A stretch of DNA of 64,000 nucleotides from Candidatus Faeciplasma pullistercoris (GCA_018715525.1 DVLL01000006.1:1-64000); one strand, 5' to 3'. Positions 48,750 through 58,145 are shown, counted from the stretch's first letter. The notes: generated by a model not told the origin, from the letters alone. Program-made: numbers and translations.

Positions 48750-50384
48750 TTATCCGATATTCTGGTCGAGCACAAGGTGCTCTGTGCCGTACATTTTGCG
48801 CAGCAGCGGCTTTTCTATCTTGCCGGTGGGATTTCTCGGCACCGAGGCGAAGATTATCTTTCTCGGCCGCTTGTATCTGGGCATTCCCGAGCAGAATTCG
48901 TCTATCTCCTCCTCGGTGCAGCTCATGCCCTCCTTTACCTCTATAATGGCGGCGGCTATCTCGCCGAGTCTCTCGTCCGGCAGACCTATTACCGCCACAT
49001 CGCTCACCTTGCGGTAGCCTCTTATGTAATCCTCTATCTGAACCGGGTAGAGGTTCTCTCCGCCGGTTATGATGACGTCCTTCTTTCTGTCAACTAAGAA
49101 TATAAAGCCCTCGTCGTCACGCATAGCCATGTCCCCGGTGTAGAGCCAGCCGTCCTTCAGAGCGGCAGCGGTGGCCTCGGGGTCGTTATAGTAGCATTCC
49201 ATGACCCCATCGCCCTTGAGGCAGAGCTCCCCTACCTCTCCGTCCGCGACGTCCTTTCCGGACTCGTCTACGATTCTGACCTGCCAGCCGTAGCCCGGAA
49301 CGCCTATAGCTCCGACCTTGCGTATATTCTCCACTCCTAAATGCACAGCGCCGGGACCTATCGACTCGGACAGACCGTAGTTGGTATCATACTGATGGTT
49401 CGGGAAATACTCCAGCCAGTGCTTTATAAGGCTCTGAGGAACCGGCTGAGCGCCTATGTGCATCAGCCTCCACGCCGAAAGATCGTAGTCGGAAAGCCTG
49501 AGCTTGCCGCTGTCCAGCGCGTTTAGTATGTCCTGCGCCCACGGCACGAGCAGCCAGACTATGGTGCATTTTTCCTTTGACGCGGCGGAAAGAATAAACT
49601 CCGGCTTGGTGCCCTTGAGCAAGACCGCCTTCGAGCCGCTTATGAGCGAGCCGAACCAGTGCATCTTCGCTCCGGTGTGGTACAGCGGAGGTATGCACAA
49701 AAAGACATCGTTATGGGTCTGGGAGTGGTGATTCTGCTCGACTCTGGCGGCGTGGATGAGCGCCCTGTGCCTGTGCAAAATCGCCTTCGGGAAGCCCGTC
49801 GTGCCCGAGGAGAAGTATATCGCGGCGTGATCCTCCTCGCCTATCTCTATACAGGGGTTGGTGCTCGCGCAGTCGGCGGCAAGGTGTGTATAGCTCTCCG
49901 CAAAGGATGGACAGCCGTCCCCTACATAAATCAGCAGCCTTTTTTTGCTTATCTGGTCGGCTATCTCCTCGACACGCCCTATAAACTCCGCCCCAAAAAC
50001 AAGCGCGTCCGCCTCGGCAAGATCCAGACAATACTTTATCTCATCCGATGAATAGCGGAAATTGAGCGGCACCGCCATAGCACCGGTCTTGAGTATGCCG
50101 AAATAAATAGGAAGCCACTCAAGGCAGTTCATCAGAAGTATAGCCACCTTGTCTCCCTTTCCTATCCCTCTGCCGATAAGCGCGTTGGCAAAGCGGTTCG
50201 CCTTCTCGTTAAAAACAGTCCAGGTTATCTCCCTGCGGTAGCTTGTTCTCACGGTCGGCTGGACCAGCTCGTACTCCCGCCATGTAAGCCTGCGGTCGTC
50301 GGGCAGCTCGGGGTTTATTTCTACCAGCGCCGTCTCGTTTCCGTAATCAACGCTGTTTCTTTCCAGTAAATCAATAATGGTCAT
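48750..50384 (-). CDS. AMP-dependent acyl-CoA synthetase (long-form ligase)
   Basis: About 544 residues, a full-length ANL-family ligase. Motifs: IYFSSGTTGFPKAILH (P-loop), YGLSESIGPGAVHLG, YTGDMAMRDDEGF, DRKKDVIITGGENLYP, and the C-terminal catalytic Lys in RNPTGKIEKPLLRK. It is the first gene of the operon with the SSS symporter, iorAB, paaK and ACT protein, and acts on a different acid from PaaK, perhaps branched-chain or aryl-propionic acids. ATG 50384 has AGGTG at 6 bp; a GTG upstream lies inside that site. Confidence 0.92.
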   Translation of the reverse strand: MTIIDLLERNSVDYGNETALVEINPELPDDRRLTWREYELVQPTVRTSYRREITWTVFNEKANRFANALIGRGIGKGDKVAILLMNCLEWLPIYFGILKTGAMAVPLNFRYSSDEIKYCLDLAEADALVFGAEFIGRVEEIADQISKKRLLIYVGDGCPSFAESYTHLAADCASTNPCIEIGEEDHAAIYFSSGTTGFPKAILHRHRALIHAARVEQNHHSQTHNDVFLCIPPLYHTGAKMHWFGSLISGSKAVLLKGTKPEFILSAASKEKCTIVWLLVPWAQDILNALDSGKLRLSDYDLSAWRLMHIGAQPVPQSLIKHWLEYFPNHQYDTNYGLSESIGPGAVHLGVENIRKVGAIGVPGYGWQVRIVDESGKDVADGEVGELCLKGDGVMECYYNDPEATAAALKDGWLYTGDMAMRDDEGFIFLVDRKKDVIITGGENLYPVQIEDYIRGYRKVSDVAVIGLPDERLGEIAAAIIEVKEGMSCTEEEIDEFCSGMPRYKRPRKIIFASVPRNPTGKIEKPLLRKMYGTEHLVLDQNIG

Positions 50385-50416
50385 ATTTTTCACCTTTGGT
50401 TATATTGAAAATTATT

Positions 50417-50445
50417 TTGAATTTTACGCTTTCGTGTGCTATAAT
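50417..50445 (+). promoter_or_regulatory. Sigma-A promoter of the amidohydrolase
   Basis: TTGAAT (50417-50422), 17-bp spacer, TATAAT (50440-50445), 55 bp upstream of the ATG. Confidence 0.6.
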
Positions 50446-50500
50446 TACCCTCGTTGGCAAAATTCTTTTTTCAAGCAAATGCTGCGGAGGTTTCTAACAA

Positions 50501-51316
50501 ATGAATATTATAACAGACTTTCACACTCACACATTTCCTGACAGCGTCGCTCCCAGAGCGATAGCCAATCTGTCCAAAATGGGAAATATCCGCCCGTACA
50601 GCGACGGAACCCTCGCCGGTCTTAAGGCGTCTATGGCGAAAAACGGAATAACCTATTCGGTAATACTTCCGGTCGCCACGGCTGAACACCAGGTCGCGTC
50701 GATCAACCGCACCGCCGCCTCGTTCAGCGGCAAGGACGGAATAATATACGCGGGAGCTATTCACCCCGACTGCGAAAATGTCGATGAGGTTCTCGACAGC
50801 ATAAAAGAAGCCGGACTGTTCGGCATAAAGCTTCATCCCGATTACCAAAATACCCGCTTTGACGACATAAGGTATATTAAAATAATGGAAAAGGCGGCGC
50901 AAAGGGGACTTATCACCGTCACTCACGCCGGGGTGGATGTAGCCTACACGAACGACGTCCACTGCACTCCTGACATGGTCTTAAGGGTGCTCGACGAGCT
51001 CAAGGGGCTCATAGACGACAAGCTGGTGCTCGCTCACCTCGGAGGCTACGCCTTGCAGGACGAGGTCTTGGACAAGCTTGTCGGCAAGCCGGTATACATG
51101 GATACCGCCGCGGTTCTTGGGATGAATCCCGAAAAGAATACCAAGATAATCCGATGCCACGGAGCGGATAAAATCCTCTTCGCCACCGACTCGCCGTGGG
51201 CAGACCAGGGGGAATTTGTCCGGATTATCCAAGGCTTCGGGCTTGACGACGAGTCTCTCGAGCTGATACTCCACAAAAACGCCTGTAGGCTGCTCGGCGG
51301 CAGAACGGGCGCATAG
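50501..51316 (+). CDS. Amidohydrolase family protein (TatD/amidohydrolase-2 like)
   Basis: A 271-residue TIM-barrel metal hydrolase. The first strand carries the metal ligands DFHTHTFPDS. GIKLHPDYQN, TVTHAGVDV, LAHLGGY and FATDSPWADQGE supply the later ligands, with the final Asp. This is the amidohydrolase-2 pattern (decarboxylases and lactonases are also included), so the substrate is open. GGAGG precedes the ATG. Transcribed alone, divergent from the aryl-acid operon, with which it shares the 110-bp intergenic region. Confidence 0.9.
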   Translation: MNIITDFHTHTFPDSVAPRAIANLSKMGNIRPYSDGTLAGLKASMAKNGITYSVILPVATAEHQVASINRTAASFSGKDGIIYAGAIHPDCENVDEVLDSIKEAGLFGIKLHPDYQNTRFDDIRYIKIMEKAAQRGLITVTHAGVDVAYTNDVHCTPDMVLRVLDELKGLIDDKLVLAHLGGYALQDEVLDKLVGKPVYMDTAAVLGMNPEKNTKIIRCHGADKILFATDSPWADQGEFVRIIQGFGLDDESLELILHKNACRLLGGRTGA

Positions 51317-51423
51317 TACCGCTTCGATTGAACGGTATAAAGCTTTAAATTGCTAAATCAAACATGATTATACCATACCGCCGCAAGGAAATCAAGTACG
51401 CTAAGTAAATTTCGCAAAAAATT

Positions 51424-51465
51424 AAAAGCACCGCAGCCCTCGTGCCGCAGTGCTTTTGGTTTTGC
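51424..51465 (+). terminator. Terminator of the amidohydrolase
   Basis: AAAAGCACCGC/GCAGTGCTTTT stem followed by GGTTTTG. Confidence 0.65.
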
Positions 51466-51601
51466 TTGTTAAGTTATCCGCAGATATCTATCGTCAACAG
51501 AATTTTTCCACTCCGTTTCCCCCCAACTGTGTTTGCTATTTCCCGCTTTCTGCCTGCTAAAGCAAGCCGCGCTTTATTACAGATCCTCGCACCGCTTTAT
51601 C

Positions 51602-51638
51602 AAAAATACCGACTGCCCGCAATAGAGCAATCGGTATT
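51602..51638 (-). terminator. Terminator of the CPBP protease gene
   Basis: Minus strand: AATACCGA/TCGGTATT stem followed by TTTTTG. Between this and the preceding hairpin, about 140 bp hold no gene. Confidence 0.6.
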
Positions 51639-51662
51639 TATTGTTTATCCGCATAAGCAGCG

Positions 51663-52973
51663 CTACATCCTTGTGACCTCGACGGTGGTCAGATAGCCCG
51701 CATTGCCCCCACCGGCTCTTGAGTAGTTGTACAAGGCGGATATCATGTAGCTTTTTCCGCCCTGAAGCTCGACGGGCAAGCTCACCGTCCCTGCTCCGTC
51801 AATCGTCAGGTAATGCCATTCGTCGGTGCCGTACGAATTGGGATCGTAAATATAGAAGGTAACGCTCGTATCGCTGATGTCCGGAGTATAACTTAAATCT
51901 ATCAGATACACGCCGTCCTCCCCGACCTCAAATTCCGCTATTTCCTCCGAGAACTCGGCTTCGCCGTTCCACTCTTTATACTCGTTGTAGTAAACGACCC
52001 TCGAGGCTATCTCAAAGTAGACGGCGACGCCGTACATGACGACGGACAGCAGCAAAGCGACAACTATCGCAATCACCGAGCCCTTCTTCGAGCGCTTTGA
52101 GGAAGGAAGCACCGCGGGAAGCTGCGAGGCGTCAATGCCGGCGCGGTAGGCTATGATTTCGCGCATCTTGGAGGGTCTGAGCAAAACAATAGTTACTATC
52201 AGGTACGGAACAGCGGATATGATCATCTCCGTGCCGTACGAGCTGATGATCGAAGTCATCGACGAGCCATAATCGAATATCCCCGCGCTGTACGAGCCGC
52301 ACAGGTTTACAAAGCTGTGTATAAATATCAGCACCCAGATATTTCGGCAGCGGTAGTAGATGGCGGTAAGAGCCATTCCCATCACCGACGCGCTCAATAC
52401 CTGCACAAGCACTCCGACCGGATTTGACGACAAGAGATTTATCAGGTGCATCGAGCCGAATATGAAGCCGGAGCCTATTACCGCCGTCCATACTCCCGCC
52501 GGGTCATAGGCATGCTTGTCATAAAACAAATTGGCTACGATTCCCCTGAAGAACACCTCCTCAGTAAAGCCTATAAGGAATATCGTTATCACAAAAGCGA
52601 TTATCTTCCAGACAGGCTGCAAGGCGGGCATATCTTCAGGAGTGAGCAGGATCGGGACTATACTTACAAGCGACAGGAGCGAAACTACTATAAAATACGC
52701 CGAGCAGCCAATCGCCCGAGTAACCTTCATGCTTCTCTCGTTCCATATGCCCATGTATCCGAACAGATATACGCAAAGTATCGCCGCAACCGCGCTGAAG
52801 CATTCCGCAGCTCCCTGGAAGACAAAATCTCCGTTATTGACAAGGAAATCAGGACCGAAAAGCCCGATCAGGACTCCTGCAGCATTCAGCGACAGCGTGA
52901 ACACCACCGCCACTATCAGGCTGTACACCAAAGGATGCTTTCTTGAGGTTCTCAGCTTGACTCCGTTTTCCAT
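51663..52973 (-). CDS. CPBP-family intramembrane metalloprotease with extracellular C-terminal domain
   Basis: A 436-residue membrane protein. The first ~300 residues have eight or so membrane segments with the CPBP (CAAX protease and bacteriocin-processing) motifs: EEVFFRGIVANLFY, FGSMHLINLL, and IFIHSFVNLCGS, supplying the Glu pair and two His of the active site. After a final membrane segment, a beta-rich domain of about 100 residues (EVGEDGVYLIDLSYTP...) lies outside the cell. This extra domain is unusual for the family. The substrate is unknown. AGGAG lies before the ATG. Confidence 0.88.
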   Translation of the reverse strand: MENGVKLRTSRKHPLVYSLIVAVVFTLSLNAAGVLIGLFGPDFLVNNGDFVFQGAAECFSAVAAILCVYLFGYMGIWNERSMKVTRAIGCSAYFIVVSLLSLVSIVPILLTPEDMPALQPVWKIIAFVITIFLIGFTEEVFFRGIVANLFYDKHAYDPAGVWTAVIGSGFIFGSMHLINLLSSNPVGVLVQVLSASVMGMALTAIYYRCRNIWVLIFIHSFVNLCGSYSAGIFDYGSSMTSIISSYGTEMIISAVPYLIVTIVLLRPSKMREIIAYRAGIDASQLPAVLPSSKRSKKGSVIAIVVALLLSVVMYGVAVYFEIASRVVYYNEYKEWNGEAEFSEEIAEFEVGEDGVYLIDLSYTPDISDTSVTFYIYDPNSYGTDEWHYLTIDGAGTVSLPVELQGGKSYMISALYNYSRAGGGNAGYLTTVEVTRM

Positions 52974-53039
52974 ATGCTTCTCCTTTCAGAACGGATAAAA
53001 CCGCCGCTGTTTATTGTATGCTCAAAACCGAGCGGATAC

Positions 53040-55655
53040 TTACAGCGCAGAGATAGACTGTTCTATCTTGGCGAGCTTTTCGTTGGCGCGCTCAAGCTTA
53101 GCCCTTTCGGACTCCACAAGCTGTGCGGGAGCCTTGGCGAGGAATCCCTCGTTGCCCAGCTTCTTTGAAATTATTTCGATATCCTTCAGAACCGAAGCCT
53201 TTTCCTTGTTGAGCCTTGCAAGCTCCTTATCCTTGTCTATTATCTCACTCAGCGGAATAAACAGCCTTGCGCTGTCTGTTACTATCGTAACGGCGTCGGG
53301 TATATCTACCTTGTCGGATATCTCCACGCTTGAAGCGTAGCCAAGCCTCTCAAAGAACATCACGCCTTTTTCATAGACCTGCTTCTGCGCCGTCTCTATA
53401 AACAGCTCCGCCTTCTTTGACGGCGGCACGTTCATCTCGGCGCGGCGGTTTCTTATGCCCTTGATAGCGGTGATTATCTTTTCAAAGTCCGCTTCCTCCG
53501 CGCTGTAGCAAAGATCCTTCTCGTAAACGGGGAATTTCTCAAGCATAAGCGGAGTTCCTCCCTTGAGAGCCTGCCATATTTCCTCTGTTATAAACGGCAT
53601 GAAGGGGTGCAGGAGCTTGAGTATTCTTACAATCGCCCACACAAGGACCTTCTGAGCGCTCTTGGCAGTCTCTCCCCCGGCGTTTATGCGGGGCTTCGTC
53701 AGCTCTATATACCAGTCGCAGTATATATCCCAGATGAAATCATATAGCTTTGACACCGCAACGCCCAGCTCAAACTTTTCAAGGTTTTCGTTTACCTCCT
53801 TTGCAAGTGTGTTCAGCTTGGATACAAGCCACTTATCCTCAAGCTCAAGCTTTTCGGGAAGCTGGGCGGTTATCTCCATATCCTCGGGGAGATTCATCAT
53901 AATAAATCTTGTCGCATTCCAAAGCTTGTTGGCAAAGTTTCTCGACGCCTTTACCTTCTCGTCGGAATATCTCATGTCGTTTCCGGGAGAATTTCCGGAC
54001 GCCAGCATAAACCTCAGAGCATCCGCGCCGTAGCTGTCTATTATCTCAAGCGGGTCTATTCCGTTGCCTAAGGACTTTGACATCTTTCTTCCCTGCGAGT
54101 CCCTGACAAGACCGTGAATAAGCACGGTGTCAAACGGCTTTTTGCCCATATGCTCCATGCCCGCTACTATCATTCTGGATACCCAGAAGGTAATTATATC
54201 GTAACCGGTGACAAGCGTCGATGTGGGGTAAAAGTACTCAAGATCCTTTGTCTTATCCGGCCAGCCGAGCGTTGAAAACGGCCAGAGCGCGGAGCTGAAC
54301 CATGTATCAAGGGTGTCGGGATCCTGGCGCATGGGCTTATGGCACTTGGGGCAGAGCGGGTGCTCATCCTTTGTGACAACCATCTCGCCGCAGTCGTCAC
54401 AGTAAAACGCGGGTATCCTGTGTCCCCACCAGAGCTGACGTGATATGCACCAGTCGCGTATATCCTCCATCCAGTTGAAGTAGTTCTTCTCAAATCTCTC
54501 CGGGACAAACTTTATGTCCTTAGACCTCACCGCCTCTATAGCGGGCTTAGCAAGGTCAGCCATCTTGACAAACCACTGAAGCGACACCCTCGGCTCTATG
54601 GTTGTTCCGCAGCGGTAGCATGTGCCGACGTTGTGCTCGTGATCCTCTACCCTCACAAGATATCCTCCCGCCTCGAGGTCGGCAACTATGGCGGCTCTCG
54701 CCTCAAAGCGATCCATTCCCGCATACTTGGGGTAATCGTCTGTTATCTTGGCGTCGTCGGTCATGACGTTTATTACGGGCAGATTGTGGCGAACGCCGAC
54801 TTCAAAGTCGTTGGGGTCATGCGCGGGAGTTATCTTCACTACTCCCGTTCCGAACTCCATGTCTACATACGGGTCCGCAACGACCGGTATCTCGCGTCCT
54901 ACGAGCGGCAGGGTAACGGTTTTGCCGACATACTGCTTATATCTTTCATCCTTTGGATTTACCGCTACGGCGGTATCGCCTAAAAGTGTCTCAGGACGGG
55001 TCGTAGCCAGTTCCAGCCAGCCCGAGCCGTCTGTGAGCGGATACCTCAGATGCCAGAAGTGTCCCGCCTGATCCTCGTACTCTACTTCCGCGTTTGATAT
55101 GGATGTGCGGCAGTGGGGGCACCAGTTTATTATTCTCTCGCCTCTATAGATAAGCCCCTTCTCGTAGTACTTTACAAATACCTCTTTTACAGCTCTTGAG
55201 CAGCCCTCATCAAGGGTGAACCTCTCTCGTGACCAATCGCAGGACGAGCCGAGCTTTTTAAGCTGCTCTATTATCCTTCCTCCGTACTTTTCCTTCCATT
55301 CCCACGCGCGCTTCAAGAAGCCCTCTCTGCCTATGTCCTCTTTTGTTATGCCTTCTTTGCGCATCGCCTCAACTATCTTCGCCTCTGTGGCTATAGATGC
55401 GTGATCCGTTCCGGGAACCCACAGCGTGCAGTAGCCGGACATTCTCTTGTATCTTATCAGGATATCCTGCAAAGTGTTGTCGAGCGCATGGCCCATGTGC
55501 AGCTGTCCCGTTATATTCGGCGGGGGTATCACTATAGTGTAGGGCTTCTTCTTTGGGTCAGGCTCCGCCTTGAAGCAGTCGTTGTCGAGCCAGTACTTGT
55601 AGATCTTATCCTCTACTTCCTTGGGCTCATAAAGCTTGCCGAGTTCTTTTCTCAT
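53040..55655 (-). CDS. valS: Valyl-tRNA synthetase
   Basis: About 871 residues, class Ia synthetase charging tRNA-Val. Signatures: PPPNITGQLHMGHALDNT with HMGH, the editing domain (TTRPETLLGDTAVAVNP), GRKMSKSLGNGIDP with the KMSKS loop, the anticodon-binding helical domain, and a C-terminal coiled coil (DKELARLNKEKASVLKDIE). I favour the ATG at 55655, 8 bp after AAGGA; another ATG lies two codons upstream. A T-box leader with intrinsic terminator controls it (see 55701-56085). Confidence 0.98.
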   Translation of the reverse strand: MRKELGKLYEPKEVEDKIYKYWLDNDCFKAEPDPKKKPYTIVIPPPNITGQLHMGHALDNTLQDILIRYKRMSGYCTLWVPGTDHASIATEAKIVEAMRKEGITKEDIGREGFLKRAWEWKEKYGGRIIEQLKKLGSSCDWSRERFTLDEGCSRAVKEVFVKYYEKGLIYRGERIINWCPHCRTSISNAEVEYEDQAGHFWHLRYPLTDGSGWLELATTRPETLLGDTAVAVNPKDERYKQYVGKTVTLPLVGREIPVVADPYVDMEFGTGVVKITPAHDPNDFEVGVRHNLPVINVMTDDAKITDDYPKYAGMDRFEARAAIVADLEAGGYLVRVEDHEHNVGTCYRCGTTIEPRVSLQWFVKMADLAKPAIEAVRSKDIKFVPERFEKNYFNWMEDIRDWCISRQLWWGHRIPAFYCDDCGEMVVTKDEHPLCPKCHKPMRQDPDTLDTWFSSALWPFSTLGWPDKTKDLEYFYPTSTLVTGYDIITFWVSRMIVAGMEHMGKKPFDTVLIHGLVRDSQGRKMSKSLGNGIDPLEIIDSYGADALRFMLASGNSPGNDMRYSDEKVKASRNFANKLWNATRFIMMNLPEDMEITAQLPEKLELEDKWLVSKLNTLAKEVNENLEKFELGVAVSKLYDFIWDIYCDWYIELTKPRINAGGETAKSAQKVLVWAIVRILKLLHPFMPFITEEIWQALKGGTPLMLEKFPVYEKDLCYSAEEADFEKIITAIKGIRNRRAEMNVPPSKKAELFIETAQKQVYEKGVMFFERLGYASSVEISDKVDIPDAVTIVTDSARLFIPLSEIIDKDKELARLNKEKASVLKDIEIISKKLGNEGFLAKAPAQLVESERAKLERANEKLAKIEQSISAL

Positions 55656-55860
55656 CTTCATTGTCCTTTCCTCTGTATACTTATGATAATTCTTGTATAA
55701 AAACAAAAACGCCTCAAAGCCCATTGCTTTGAGACGAGATTACCCGCGGTACCACTCAAATTACGCGTGAGGGCGCACCCCGCCGCGTCACTTATGCCGA
55801 CAGCGAAGCCGCTGCCCGCTGCGCTTAACGCGCGCTGTCGGGCGGATTCTACCGAGCAGG

Positions 55861-55899
55861 GCAAATGGCAAATGGCAAATGGCAAAGGGCAAATGGCAA
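55861..55899. repeat. 7-bp tandem repeat inside the valS T-box leader
   Basis: GCAAATG units start at 55861, 55868, 55875, 55882 (GCAAAGG variant) and 55889, plus a partial copy: about 5.5 units. Confidence 0.9.
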
Positions 55900-55928
55900 G
55901 CCGTAAACCGCAAAACGCCATGCACGAT

Positions 55929-55950
55929 GCGCAAATGCGCAAATGCGCAG
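55929..55950. repeat. 8-bp tandem repeat inside the valS T-box leader
   Basis: GCGCAAAT twice followed by GCGCAG. The units share GCAAAT with the neighbouring 7-bp array. Confidence 0.8.
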
Positions 55951-56086
55951 GACCGTTTTCCCCGCTGTTCTTTCCGCCGGCTCGGAAGCTACAAAAAATG
56001 CCCGCCGGAAGCAGCTCGCACCGAGCGCCGCCTCTCTTTGTCCGGCAAAAACAGATTTCCTCTTCGTCACAGCCTATATTGCGTTT

Positions 56087-56115
56087 ATAGTAGCACATAG
56101 CCGCAAAATTGTCAA
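56087..56115 (-). promoter_or_regulatory. Sigma-A promoter of valS
   Basis: Minus strand: TTGACA (56110-56115), 17-bp spacer, TACTAT (56087-56092), directly upstream of the T-box leader. Confidence 0.7.
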
Positions 56116-56232
56116 CCATGGAAGCCTTGCGCCCTTAAATTTGTGCAGCCCGGGAATTTTTCCCGAACTGTCGGAGATAATAACGTATGAATTTACGGTT
56201 TTGCGGCATCAAAGGAGGCAAGGGTAGGATAA

Positions 56233-56685
56233 ATGGCGAAACTTATAAAAAATTTCACCCTCTTTTGCACGGGAGGGCTCGGCTACGGTCTGATAGAGCT
56301 CATGTGGAGGGGCGGAACGCATATTTCCATGTTTTTCGCCGGAGGAATATGCTTTTTCATAATAGGCTCGCTGGACGAATTCGAGTACAAACCGAGTCTT
56401 TGGACTCAGGCAGTGCTCTCGGGAGCGTTGATAACCGCCGTGGAGTTTTTGTCCGGGCTTTTAGTAAACCTTTTGCTCGGACTGGACGTTTGGGATTACT
56501 CCGGACTGCCTATGAATGTTATGGGGCAGATATGCCTGCCTTTTTCGGCTCTGTGGGTGCTGCTTTCGGTGCCCGCGATATATCTTGAGGATTACCTTAG
56601 GCATGTACTGTTCCTTGAGCCGATGAAAAAGCAGAGGCTTTTGCCCGCGATTCCCGGAAAAATAAAGAGCGCACAGAGCCGTTGA
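56233..56685 (+). CDS. CmpB-type putative ABC transporter membrane protein
   Basis: A 150-residue protein with about four membrane segments. The pattern FTLFCTGGLGYGLIELMWRGGTHISMFFAGG and VEFLSGLLVNLLLGLDVWDYS..GQICLPFSALW is that of the PF06541 family (ABC_trans_CmpB), named as a transporter although no ATPase partner is known to me. AGGAGG lies a little far from the ATG (about 14 bp). Located between divergent valS and convergent prfB. Function unknown. Confidence 0.85.
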   Translation: MAKLIKNFTLFCTGGLGYGLIELMWRGGTHISMFFAGGICFFIIGSLDEFEYKPSLWTQAVLSGALITAVEFLSGLLVNLLLGLDVWDYSGLPMNVMGQICLPFSALWVLLSVPAIYLEDYLRHVLFLEPMKKQRLLPAIPGKIKSAQSR

Positions 56686-56721
56686 GACCCTGTGCGTATT
56701 TTTTGGTATATGTTGCCGCCG

Positions 56722-57840
56722 CTACTTTTGAAGCGTGCCGTTTGAAAGCGCCTTGAGATAGGCGTTGATGAAGCCGTCAAGATCGCCGTCCATTACCGCC
56801 TGAACATTGCCGTTCTCAAAGCCGGTGCGGTGATCCTTTACAAGCGTGTAGGGCATGAATACATAAGAGCGTATCTGCGAACCCCACGCTATTTCCTTCT
56901 GCACGCCCTTTATGTCCTCTATCTTCGCCAGATGCTCCCTCTCCTTTATCTCAACCAGCTTGGAGATGAGCATTTTCATCGCGTAGTCCTTGTTCTGCAC
57001 CTGGCTTCTCTGAGTCTGGCAGGCGGTGACTATTCCGGTGGGTATGTGCGTGATCCTGACCGCCGATGAGGTCTTGTTTATATGCTGTCCGCCCGCTCCG
57101 CTCGCGCGGTAGGTGTCTATCTTTAGATCCTCCGGTCTTATCTGAACGCTCAGATCCTCATCAATTTCCGGAAGCACCTCGAGCGCCGAAAAGGAGGTAT
57201 GCCTTGAACCGGAGGCGTCAAACGGGGATATCCTGACAAGTCGGTGAACACCAGCCTCGCTCTTAAGATAGCCGAAGGCGTTCTCCCCCTCTACAATCAC
57301 CGACGCGCTCTTGATTCCGGCGTCTGTTCCTTCGAGCTCGTCCAGCACCGAGACCTTATAGCCGTGCTGCTCTCCCCAGTGTATATACATCCTCAAAAGC
57401 ATTTGAGTCCAGTCCTGAGCCTCTGTTCCTCCCGCTCCGGCATGGAAATGAAGAATAGCGTTTGCGTGGTCGTACTCGCCGGTAAGAAGCGTCGAGATGG
57501 TAAGCTTGTCTATTTTTGCGCAGAAGTCCTCAATCTCCGTCTTTATGTCTCCCAAGAGCTCCTCGTCGTTGTCCTCTGAGTACATCTCTATCATGGTGGC
57601 GATGTCATCAGCCTGGGAATTGAGCTTACGATCGTTTTCCACCGCGTTCTCAAGCGTCTTTGTTCTTTGCAGAACCTTCTGGGATTTCTCAAGATCGTCC
57701 CAGAACCCCGGCTCCGCAGCCTTGTTGTGAAGCTGCTCTATTTCCTCCTTGGAAGCCTCGATATTGAGCACCGAGTGAAGCTCCTTGAGCTTTGGGCGGT
57801 ACTCCGAAAGCTTCTGGCTAAGCTCGTCTATAAGTAACAT
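56722..57840 (-). CDS. prfB: Peptide chain release factor 2
   Basis: About 372 residues. Releases peptides at UGA and UAA stops. Motifs: the SPF recognition tripeptide in RISPFDASGSRHTSF, and RASGAGGQHINKTSSAVR with the GGQ loop. The N-terminal helical domain runs straight through HSVLNIEASKEE with no internal UGA, so the programmed frameshift found in many prfB genes is absent. The ATG at 57840 follows GGAGG at 5 bp. Confidence 0.97.
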   Translation of the reverse strand: MLLIDELSQKLSEYRPKLKELHSVLNIEASKEEIEQLHNKAAEPGFWDDLEKSQKVLQRTKTLENAVENDRKLNSQADDIATMIEMYSEDNDEELLGDIKTEIEDFCAKIDKLTISTLLTGEYDHANAILHFHAGAGGTEAQDWTQMLLRMYIHWGEQHGYKVSVLDELEGTDAGIKSASVIVEGENAFGYLKSEAGVHRLVRISPFDASGSRHTSFSALEVLPEIDEDLSVQIRPEDLKIDTYRASGAGGQHINKTSSAVRITHIPTGIVTACQTQRSQVQNKDYAMKMLISKLVEIKEREHLAKIEDIKGVQKEIAWGSQIRSYVFMPYTLVKDHRTGFENGNVQAVMDGDLDGFINAYLKALSNGTLQK

Positions 57841-57879
57841 ATATTCCTCCATCAGCATATTATCATGTCACACGTTGTC

Positions 57880-57908
57880 AGTATACCACAAATAAGCAGT
57901 TTATGCAA
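57880..57908 (-). promoter_or_regulatory. Sigma-A promoter of prfB
   Basis: Minus strand: TTGCAT (57903-57908), 17-bp spacer, TATACT (57880-57885). Upstream of it, 57910-58145 contains GC-rich inverted repeats but no gene I can support. Confidence 0.65.
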
Positions 57909-58145
57909 TAGCCGACGGAGTTTTTGGGCGGCGCTCCCCGCTTTTTCCTTAAGGCTCCCCGCGCGCGCAGAAGGTCTTTAATTTAGTCTTATACCCGTCT
58001 ATGCCTCCCGGCCTTTTCTGCGCCGGGGACGGCGGATATCCGGAAACGCTCAGGAAGCCCGCAAAGCCGCGTCCCGACTGCCGCAACTCAGGATATTTTC
58101 ATATTATTTTTCAGGGAAAACGGTCAAAGTATATTTTCCCCAGCC

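Larger units (their letters stand above)
55701..56085 (-). promoter_or_regulatory. T-box riboswitch of valS
   Basis: Senses uncharged tRNA-Val and prevents termination when valine is short. The T-box GTGGTACCGCG is at 55745-55755 (minus), and the downstream terminator GTCTCAAAGC/GGCTTTGAGGC with T-run is at 55701-55736. The 5' part has large stem-I-like helices. I could not fix the specifier codon; a GUA at 55990-55992 is one candidate. The leader is unusually long (about 385 nt) because tandem repeats (55861-55899 and 55929-55950) lie in its middle. Confidence 0.88.
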
